Source: Liolophura sinensis (lineage: Eukaryota > Mollusca > Polyplacophora > Chitonida > Chitonidae). Taken from it: DNA of 64,000 nt. The stretch covers positions 13,131,385-13,195,384 of the forward strand of contig NC_088295.1 of NCBI RefSeq assembly GCF_032854445.1, given 5' to 3'. How positions within the stretch are numbered: position 1 is the stretch's first letter; each line of letters opens with the position of its first letter. The notes beneath the pieces were generated by a model. It was not told the origin of the DNA and did no database searches. It worked only from the letters and a program-made list of their open reading frames with translations. The position numbers and the translations under genes are program-made. This document shows, one piece after another, positions 35,223 to 45,800 of the stretch.

Positions 35223-35699
35223 GATGCTCACTGACATCATATTTGTGACAATATATTTTAATTTACATCAATAATCAATTTTATACCCATATACACGTAT
35301 ACTTTGCCCAAAAATTTTCATTCTAACCATCACATTGATGTCCTAGGTGTTAAGAGCTTGACTGATGGAGTTCTATTAATTATTTTCCTGAATGTTTGTT
35401 CATTTGTAATTAAGCGATATAACAAGACAATAACAATCTCTTTCGTTAGAAAGTTTACTCTTGATGAAATATATCCCGAATGATTTCTGTAGATCACTGT
35501 AGACATGAAGGCTTACAGTAAAGAGTACAACATGGATGCACCGTATAATTCCGTTTAGTGATGATCATGATCGTTCAAGATGATGTTCAAGATGATGTTC
35601 GATATGTTTCCAATCTCCCGCCCATGTACTACGTACGTATGCTATGGAATGGGTTATCCCAACACCCAACCCCCCTCTAGATTACAAGGGAAACTCAGA

Positions 35700-36137
35700 T
35701 CACTGGTTTCTCAGAAGCCGCGGCCTCAGCGATCTTTTCCAGATGAACCGGTCAATCAGAAGGTCTGTTAACACATCAGGTAAAATCATTCTCAGCACCA
35801 CTGACACCTGAGCAAAAAGAGGAAAATATTTGCAGAAGATATCAAAAAGTATAGACTCTGCTAAGATCGACAGACAGATGTAATCAGAGTGTAGTTTTTG
35901 CGGATTATATGCTGTTCCCTTCGATACTTAAATCACTTCTGTTTCCTCACGCTTAATTGTAGCACCCGTCTTTGGTCATCTCTAAAGAAGAAGTTTTGTT
36001 CAGGCTATTGTGGCGATTTATACTGTATGGATTTATCAAATGCAAAAATTTCGTGCCATAAAGTTATCGTAGAAGCCTTAGACACCTTTAACCAGGTAGT
36101 GAGTCTTCAGTTTCTCAGAGTGTACACTCTGCTTGCA

Positions 36138-36207
<70 letters not shown>

Positions 36208-39200
36208 CTAACACAACATCTCCACGTGCCCTTTTTTAGTCATCCCTATACAATAAAAGTTTTGTTCAGTCTATGATACGAATAATATATACAAATTTCT
36301 TAATTTATGAACTTGTACTCCCAGAAATGCAAGTTGTGTTTTGTCGTGTTTCTCACGGTATAGCCATATAAGAATATGATGGAATATATTTTAAAATGCA
36401 AACACTTCTCACCTTAAAGTTATCGTATAAGCCTTTGCCTCCTCCAATCAGGTAGCGAGTTTTAGGGTCCTCTGTCAATAGAGCATCCTCCATGGCATTA
36501 ATGACCGATGCAAAAGAGCTGGGAGCCTTGGCGATTGCGCGACTTATGGAAGATACCACGTCAAAGTGATAATCTTTCCCATAATCCTCTTTGACTTCCA
36601 CAGTTGCCTCCTCCCACATTGTGTTCACTTCGTTCTTTATTCTCTCCAGCTGTTTAAGAAAGCCAACTTCATTTATTATGTGTATATATATATATATATA
36701 TATGGGCTAGAATTTGAATACTGTGCAATTTCCTACAAGAAGACATGCGCGGTGTAATATGTCTCAAAATTTCGGCAAGTTGGGGCACTAGTATTAAATG
36801 TATCGAAGCATTCCTCGTAAGGATATCATGGTCGTTTCTCGGAAATTTCAGAAACACATCACCTTCCTCGAAAATTTACATTCGCAGAGATAACCATTCC
36901 TCGAAAATCCATTACATAAACATTTGAATTCTTGTTTACGTTTCCCCAAAATAACAATACCCCTATACAAAAGTTCACCAAGTCAAAATGCAACTCTATT
37001 TTTGTATTTTAAAAACAAAACTTGTTTTCTTAAGATTATTTTTGCCCAATGCAACAGCCACATTATTTTCAAACTGTTCATATTTTGCATGTACCATTAA
37101 AAATAAAAAAAGACACGCATAACGCTGTCACGAAAGAGGTTTTGCACACGGATGATATTAAGGTCTTGAAGGATACTTTTGATGCCAGCAGGTACAAAAG
37201 TTTTTTTCTGATAAGAAATTAGTCACACTTCAGTGGCCCTAAAAGGTAGATGAATAAGTCAGAATCAAGCAAAATGTTCCACGTGAACTTAAGGTGAAAT
37301 AGAATACATCTGTTCAGGCATTGTAACTTCGTGTTGAATCTTCAATTCAAAAACGATTTTGCACGGCGTTTAGGAACAATCAAATAAATGACTAAATCAT
37401 TTACACAATTCCTGTAAAAATGCGTACACGTACATTACTGTTCCTCAGAATGGCTGTTGATCCTCCGAAACTCCCGGGTTCTATGAGGATGACCTTCACC
37501 CCCCATTGTCTCATCTCTAACCTGAGAACATCTGAGAATCCTTCTAGGGCGTATTTACTCATGGTGTAGGGGGCTCTCCGAGGAATACCCACTCGACCAT
37601 TTACGCTGCTCACGTTTAGAATTCGACCTGTCGTACATATGTATATGTTCGTTTGTTATGCCGAATCAAAGATCATCAAACCTTTACATAGACGGCCAGG
37701 AAGACGTAAAGAAAGACAGTTCCCTATGGCAGAACTATTTTCGGTTAGAAATGTGCGGCAGTATTGACGATGGTTATATTTATTTTATTTATTTGATTGG
37801 TGTTTTACGCCCTACCCAAGAATATATCACTTCTACGACGGCGGCCAGCAGTATGGAGGGAGGAAACTGGGCACAGCATCGGGGAAAGCCACGACCATCC
37901 GCAGGTTGCTGGCAGACCTTCCCACGTACGGCCGGAGAGGAAGCCAGCATGAGCTGGACTTGAACTCACAGCGTCCGCATTGGTGTGAGGCTTCTTGGTC
38001 ATTAGGCTGCTCTAGCGCGCTCCAACAACCGAGCCACGGAGGCCCCCGCGATGGTTATAAGTAGGCTAATTAAAGGCGTTAACCATTGATACTAATGAGA
38101 TTGCTTGTTTGAATCCAGCTCTTGCTGGAGCGACTCTAGCTTTCTGTCGGCTGTAAGGTACATTTAGCCTATGGGGACGTGCCTTCATCCAACTTTAAGT
38201 CTACGACTACATGTGTGACATGTATAAGAAAACTAAAACATGTAATAAATAATTGCATCACATACTCCTAGTGTTTTACTTAGATGAAGAACAACAAAGA
38301 TTCATGAGCCTTGGTCCACGCTCGTGAACCACTTCTCTCCTGGGTTGACCCCAAACATACATGTCTATAATGACGTAACACCACTACCTGTCTTGTCCCT
38401 AGTCGGTTTATATTGACTGCCGGCTGGCAGTGCCTAAAGATTTGCTTGTTAGGACTCGATGTAAATGAAGATATTTCACACAAATCATTTACCAAACATA
38501 CCCTTTGCTATGAAATAGTATCAGCTCTGCTACTAGTAAAGGCAACTTTTGTCGAAGGAAACTTGAATTGAAGAACCTAATTAACTCCATAATATACATT
38601 CAGCGAAATTAAATAACAAAAAAGTTTATCACAAAGGGTAAAAGTATGCAATGAAATCAACTTTTTCAGCCTTTCAGTCTTGGCCGACTGGTTAAGCTCA
38701 CAAATCTAACAAACAAATGCCAGCATGATGGGGTTGTAAAGCAATATGTGAGTTTGTTACCTTTGGAACGTCTTATCATTGGTAGAAAGGCTTTTGTAAC
38801 TCGCACGGCTCCAAACATGTTAATATCCATGATTCGTTTATACATATCCATGGTACAGAGCTCCGCCTCTCCACACACGTTCTGACCTGCGTTATTTACC
38901 ACGCCCCACAAACCTGAGGATCAGGCAAAATATCGAAACCATTTGATTCAAAGATACTACATAACGTGTACAACGTTTTCAGTTAAAATAAAACGTGCCG
39001 AAATACATAAACATCGCAGATTTGCTGACACCGGGGGTAGGATTTGGATTTTGGTCAAACTTGGATGCATGTACGTTTTGCATGTTATGTATAATAATAT
39101 ACACATATCAAGTTTGCTTATACTACACAAGAGCTAATGGAGTTTGTTTCTGTGGATAATTTCAAGTATTACCAGGAAACTTTCTTGTTTAACGTATTCG

Positions 39201-41135
39201 ACAGACTCGTCAGCACATTGCTCGAAACAAGCGTGAAAAGAATAATATACCCCCTTCTCCCAAATGTTCCTTGACATATTTGGCGGCGTGGGTCACACTG
39301 CTGTCAGAGGAGACATCAAGTGGTATGATGTGTAGGGCTTCTCCGCATGAAGCCTTCAGGGCCTGAGCCTCCTCGTCGTCGGGGCGGTAACATCCGGCAA
39401 ACACTCGAAACCCCAGAGACGCCAGCCGACGGGCTAGAGAGTTCCCAAACCCTACAGCGACACACGGTTAGAACTTGTAAATATGAAAATGTTCATTTAC
39501 CCTAAAACCAGTATTTCCGTACATAATATATAATATGATAATTTTAGAGGACGATGCAGTGCTGGTATATATCTGATATAATTGATCTATCTGTATTCAA
39601 ATTGTAGAAATCTAGACTTATGTTTTAGATTATAGTGTTCTTGGTCTCCTTATAATTAACTCCTTCTTTCGATCTAGGCCTCAACACGGACACTCGTATA
39701 CCAACCGTCAACAAACATGGACAAGGCTATTTCCCATAACACAAACCACCAAAGAACCAAGAAAGTTTATAAAGCAAGAAATTAGTATGGGTTCCTGCAA
39801 GCATATAAGTAGTCCACGGATTTCAATGATGAGGACGTTAATGCAGTTTTATTAAACACTGAAACAATTAGTGATCAAATGCTATCAGTTAAGTCTGTGC
39901 GATGAATGTTAGTCTAAAGAGTGAAGGAACCTCAAGCGGGTATGACCTTCTATATACCGTACGTGTATTTGAGCGTTTATTGTCGGTGTCTTTTAACCAG
40001 TTGCCTGTAACTGTAACTGTCTGTAAAATCAAAGTTGCCTTCATTCATGACAAATAATAACACAATTCTTGCACAGAAAATGAAGTGAGAGAATTCAGTC
40101 TAACTCATAATGCTCAAATGCATAATGTCGGAACCCGTTGCCTCGGGTGACGTAATAATTATTCAAAAATCAGTGGTATGCTGGATAGTGGGTGGAGTTC
40201 AATATCTTTTGACAAAGGGCGACACCAATTATCTAAACTACTATCGACTTCAATCTAATCCCTGTTTCTAACACGGTCATATTTGAAAGCGTTTTGTATA
40301 ATATAGCCTTTATCAATGAATTTTATTTTATCTCTTGTATTGCCTGCAGAAACAACAACGTGTCTTATCTGAAGGTCATCAATATTTTCATGGTTTGGTC
40401 AACCAGGCCTTGTTTGGCTGTTGCAAGAGTATTAGTATTGATACCTTTTTCTTTACCAGCTCAAGCCAAGTGCCAAGTGAAGGTTCTACATTCTCTTGTA
40501 TGGATAATTTTTTGGCAAAGTCTTAAAGCGCTTAAGGACATTTTTCTTATTGCTTCTCATATTTATGTTCTCGGCTCTCTAGATTTTAAACCTTTATACA
40601 TCAGTGCAGCGGGCACGGTGTAAAAAGTGTGGTTTGTAAAATACAGTTCAGGAAATCTGGGATACGACACTGATTTATTTCGTTGTATTTGACTGGTATT
40701 TTACGCCATACCCAAGGATATTTCACTTATACGACGGCTGCCAGCATTATGGTGGGAGGAAACCGGACAGAGCCCGAGAAACCCATGACCACCCGCAGGT
40801 TGCTGCAAGACCTCACATACGGCCAGAGAGGAAGTCAGCATGAGCTGGACTTCTCATGCACCGATGAAAGAATGATCAGACTCTACCGTGCCTACATATA
40901 TAGGGTGTTAATTCATACCTGTATCACAGCCAGTTATAAAGACGCCTTTGCCCTCCAAAGAGACTCGCTTCGTCAATGCCATCTTCAACATTCGATAACC
41001 ACAAATTAACAAGACGATGGCGAGAAGGGTGAAGCCGACTGCTCTTAGAGGCACAAAGGACGCCAAGAAGGCGAGCAGGGTGACGAATGCAATCTCCACG
41101 GCCTGGTGCAGGACAAACTCCACTGAAGACGGCAT
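35700..41135 (-). CDS. Short-chain dehydrogenase/reductase, SDR9C group (RDH/HSD17B6/BDH1-like), copy A
   Basis: Exons in transcription order: 40919-41135, 39251-39451, 38761-38913, 37434-37627, 36413-36649 and 35700-35807, about 369 residues. Intron phases are 1,1,1,0,0. The N-terminus has two hydrophobic stretches (AFVTLLAFLASFV and GFTLLAIVLLICGY), probably a membrane anchor. Then come the Rossmann cofactor motif ITGCDTGFGNSLA, VNNAG, and the catalytic set NVSSVNGRVG (Ser) and YTMSK (Tyr, Lys). EPGSFGG follows, then the C-terminal MWEEATVEVKEDYGKDY typical of the BDH1/RDH branch. Such enzymes oxidise or reduce retinols, hydroxysteroids or 3-hydroxybutyrate with NAD(P). The substrate cannot be told from sequence. 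The start is the ATG before PSSVEFVLHQAVE, which lines up with copy B. The introns carry two reverse SINEs and an (AT)n tract. Confidence 0.92.
36141..36204. repeat. (AT)n microsatellite in SDR copy A intron 5
   Basis: About 32 uninterrupted AT dinucleotides. A second, shorter (TA)n lies near 36.68-36.70 kb. Confidence 0.97.
37777..38046 (-). repeat. Full-length tRNA-derived SINE in SDR copy A intron 3, reverse
   Basis: It runs from the reversed tail 'tttattttatttatttgattgg' to the reversed head 'ccaacaaccgagccacggaggcccc'. The head read forward is a tRNA-like 5' end (GGGGCCTCCGTGGCTCGG). The same design is seen at 43,648. Confidence 0.92.
40674..40862 (-). repeat. SINE fragment in SDR copy A intron 1, reverse
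   Basis: 'gtatttgactggtattttacgccatacccaaggatatttcacttatacgacggctgccagcattatgg' split by a few changes from the family sequence. The head is missing. Confidence 0.85.
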
Positions 41136-41689
41136 GGCTATATGGGCGGAGGACACATAAAATGGTGGTAATTCAGCTCTCGGCAAATATCGAGGACACA
41201 GTGTTATGTAAAATAAACAACGACCCAAATAGATTAACTTTTCTCCAGAAAAGTAGTTCAAGGGTGAATGTATGGCAAGCGGGATTATAATATAAACATA
41301 ATGTCTTATACATGTCAACGAAGTTTGTGTGTACTGTTTTTCATATATAAACAAGGCATGAACGCCTTCGGGACAAAGTAGGATAATGGAATACACGGTC
41401 GTAGGTTGATATCCTCTTGTATACAGTACATATGTTAAGTTTTTATATGTACAATCAACGACTGAAATTATCTGTGATATTATTAAATATTATATCAGCT
41501 CCATCAAAGAACGGAAAGATTTGGTGTAAACAAAAGCACGTCGATGAAGAAATTGTTTCTAATGAGTTGTCAAAGTCCATTAGGAGTGATGATTAGAAGA
41601 ATATCCCTGTCAATGTTTTAGTAACGAAGCAGTTATATACATTAGACAGAATTTTATTTTTTCGTGATTTAGGGTTGGATATCTGTGAG

Positions 41690-41935
41690 ACAAACATTTG
41701 GACACAGTCGCAGTTTCGCTATAGAAATGAGAAAGAATGGGAGTCTTTGGTTCGAGACCAGGTCATGGTGGTTTGGCAGTGGATTTACAACAGAAACTTG
41801 CAGATATTTACAAGTGAGACGCGCTGGATTCTTCAGTGTCTGGCCGGTATCCTCCTCCCACAATGTGACCGCTGTAGTGTAAGTAAAGCATTCTTGCGTA
41901 GCGCGTCAAACACTAATCAATTAAATAGGTAAGTT
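41690..41935 (+). repeat. Second type of tRNA-derived SINE
   Basis: It has a polymerase III B-box-like GGTTCGAGACC near 41749-41759. The body resembles the main family only at its end: 'tcctcccacaatgtgaccgctgtagtgtaagtaaa.attcttgcgtagcgcgtcaaacactaatcaattaaat' in split pieces. It seems to share the 3' design but not the head. Confidence 0.55.
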
Positions 41936-42826
41936 GCAAACATAAATTTTAACAAACAGCGATACATCATCACTAAACATTCAGTGCTCATACAAACTCT
42001 ACACTCACAAAATTAATCTGTTAAATTTATCACAAAGTCTGTTATCTGAGTGATGCTAAAATATATTCTGTTATTGCAGCAGATTATTCTGTTAAATATA
42101 ACACACATATGACGACAGCTTCCCAAACGACTAGTCTAGTAACAAAGGAGTTCCGGCTGCATTGAAATGCTAGTAACATATTTTTCTCAATGACGATCAT
42201 GGCTTACATGGCAGACATATATTCAACCAACATTTTACACATCAACATTAAAAATTGCATGAAATTGCTCATATTATCTGGTAGATTTTATTTGTTTTTT
42301 AGTATTATTTTTTTTCTTGTGTGTGTGAATTGGGGGTGGGGTGGTGGTAGTTATATGTTACTTATATATGTTGGGCCATACTTATATGTTGGAGAGTGAG
42401 ACGGCAAGGTACCGGATAAAGCTCAAAATCTAAGGCCACAATCACAATGCAGTACACATGTTACATGTACCTCATTAGAGAAGGGCTATGTAGTAGTTAG
42501 ATTATGGGCAGTCTACGCTATTCAGAGGCCAATCATATACACATAAACTGAGATAATATATCTATAAACTTCTATGAAGAACAGTTGCATACTGATAGCT
42601 TCACTATGTTTAAATAAAGATATTATTATTATGGAAACAGTTTCAATCTCGCTCGGAAAAGGTTGGCGTCACTTAAATCCAGATAGGCCGACTGTTGAAT
42701 ATATTCGTCTGGGAGTCATATATTTCACACCACATTTTTCAAACACTGCACGCTGTTGATTGCCTCTAAAACGTATTTCTTGTCTCCTGCAGGTATTGTA
42801 TGACCTTGAATTGGACACAAAATCTG
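41936..42826. other. Spacer between the two SDR genes
   Basis: No gene or clear repeat. The 3' UTR of copy B should begin at 42,826 and run leftward. Confidence 0.4.
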
Positions 42827-45800
42827 CTAACGTCTTTTCAAAGCCATGGGTCGAATCTTCTTTGACCAGAGAAAGCGTTCAATAAGGAAATCTGTCACCA
42901 CGTCAGGTAAAATCACGCCCAGAAGCACGATCGTCTGCAAACAGACAAGTGTAAATAATTAGTCGTTAGTGTAGCATATTTGTGGTTCTCTCTTTTCATA
43001 AAACATGTGTGGGGAGTTGTAAATAGTAGGGTAATATTTACGTGTTGATTTCTGCGTGCATTTTGACGTCACTTTTATCAAACAGTCACGTGCTGTAACT
43101 GATTTTTCATAGGTTAAATCTGAATGGAGAGATGTTTAATTAGCATACAAAGAAAACGACGTAAATAGGACGTTTATCATTTTAGATTCTGTCATATATC
43201 ACCGTTACATACGAGATTTCCGCGTCGTAGTATTCGCGGTTCATACATTTTTGTAAGGCTTTCCGTAGCCATCAAACGCTCTGGATTCGAACTTCCAACA
43301 GACAGCCTGTCGTGTCCTTATACCACTACACCACTCGAGTTGTTATACTGAAATTGTGTTTTTTAGGTGTCTTTAAGACAGATGAACATGATTAGGGTTC
43401 AGTGTCCGTGTGTCACATGCTTTTGTCACATAGACTACATCTGAAAAGCGTCTATTCCATATTTGGGTAGCCTCATTCACGGAAGCATGGATGAATTGAC
43501 GTAAGTAGTGACGTGGAAAGTTACACGTTAATACCACCCTAGTCTTCACTAACTTCCCATGTCTGTTGCAGATATAGTACCCACTATAGTTTGATAAAGA
43601 ATCTATTTACACATACTTGTCAGAGCTATGTGTGTTTATGCCTACCTGGGGCCTCCGTGGCTCAGTTGGTTAGAGCGCCAGCGCAGCGTAATGACCCAGG
43701 AGTCTCTCACCAATGCGGTCGCTGTGAGTTCAAGTCCAGCTCATGCTGGCTTCCTCTCCAGCCGTACGTGGGAAGGTCTGTCAGCAACCTGCGGATGGCC
43801 GTGGGTTTCCCCCAGGCTCTGTCCGGTTTCCACCCACCATAACGCTGTCGTATAAGTGAAATATTCTATACGGAGTACGGCGTAAAACACCAATCAAATA
43901 AATAAATAAATTTATGCCTACCTTGTAAGCGTCAAGGATCTGGTTGCTTCCTCCTATGAGGTATCGGGATTTAGGGGCCTCATTCACTAGACCATCCTCC
44001 ATGGCATCAATGACCGGAGCCAGTGAGTTGGGGGCCGTGCCTACGGCCTCACAGATACCAGACATGACCGCAAAATGGTAGTCTCTCCCATAATCCTCCT
44101 GCACTTCCGGTGTCGCCTCCTCCCACATGATTTCTAGATCCCTCTTCATCCTCTCTCTCTGTCAAATGAAAGCACAGAATATAAACGCTAAGTGTACATT
44201 TCCTCCCAACATAATGTTGGCCGCGATCCTATAAGTGAAATATTCTGCAGTAGGGCGAAAAACACCAATGAAATAAATAAATAAATAAATAAATAAATGA
44301 TAAATATACGTACATTCATATTTTTCAGAATGGATGTAGTTCCCCCGAAGTTTCCGGGTTCTATGAGAATGACCTTGACCCCCCATTGTTTCATCTCTAT
44401 CCTGAGAACGTCCGCGAAACCCTCTCCAGCGTATTTGCTCATCGTGTAAGCAGCCGTTTGTGGGGTGCCAACTCGGCCTTTAACACTCGTCACGTTCAAA
44501 ATTCGACCTGTGAAGCATAAAAAACGATGGGGTCTTTTTCAGTACACGGGCTAGATGCCTGCATTTCCATTTATCTTTTATTCTTCATGTGTCAACTGAC
44601 AACAACCTTAATTTCATAAATTACTTCTTACTGACGACAAAACAATGCAATATCCACAAACATTTTCACAAACTACATATCATAATTTTATACTGATAAA
44701 TTGTATAGCCGTTATCTCATTAGTTGTCTGTACAGTTAGCTGTAACAATTACCTTTTGAACGCCTGATCAGGGGCAAGAAGGCCTTTGTCACTCGAACAG
44801 TTCCAAACATGTTAATGTCCATGTAGCGTTTGTAAATGTCCATGGTGCAGAGCTCGGCTTCGCCATTTACGTCCTGACCAGCATTATTCACAACGCCCCA
44901 CAAACATCCTGGGCAGATTAACACTTGCATGAATCAATGACTACAGATTGCATGATTTTTTCTGCCAACCCACCCTTCAACAACTTCACAACCTCCTTCT
45001 ACACCAATTGTTCTTTTCACTGGCTACATGCAATGAATCATTCCTCAGTCTAACCTTGCTGAGCCTTGTATTGTTTGCTTGTTTGTGTTACTAAACTGTA
45101 TATATATACAGGTACCAGCTACTTTAATGACTTTTCACGTATCCAGAAGATGACAAATACAATTTTGTCGAAAAATTCTATTTATTTCTTATCAGTATTG
45201 CGGATCTTGGGCTTAACATAATACACAGATAATGTTTTCTATATGTAAAGAAAAAAATGCATACCCCCATCTTTCAAGTATTCCTTGACATGCTTGACAG
45301 CGTCAGCCACACTGCTGTCAGAGGAGACATCAAGAGGTACAACGTGTAGGGAATCTCCGCAGGAAGCCCTCAGGGCCTGGGCCTCCTCGTCGTCGGGGCG
45401 GTAACATCCGGCAAACACCCGAAACCCCAGAGACACCAGCCGACGGGCCAGAGAGTTACCAATACCTGGAAGAGGGCCAGGTTACTGGGCAATAAGAGGC
45501 ATCATTTGTAACAAACACTCTTTGGCAATATCCCACATGGTTATTAATAATGAAATAACCACATGTCCCTCCATGTCATACAAGATCTTTGAGGGCGAGA
45601 AAGTATTCCGATATAACTGCACTATACTTCATCTTAGTGTCCCAAATCTGTTAAAACTCCACACCAGCTAAATCGTGACTTACTGCGTGTGAATATATTT
45701 AATGTTTGAATTTTTGTATCAGTGAGCATTCACTGTGAAGGTGAAGCCTTGACAGTTGAACTGGCGGCCTAAAGAAACTTTACAACTCCGTGAGTTAAAT

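Noticed and set aside
43270-43345. A working tRNA gene on the minus strand
   Set aside because: A and B boxes are present, but the acceptor stem does not pair and no terminator run follows at the right place. Kept only as a tRNA-like head.
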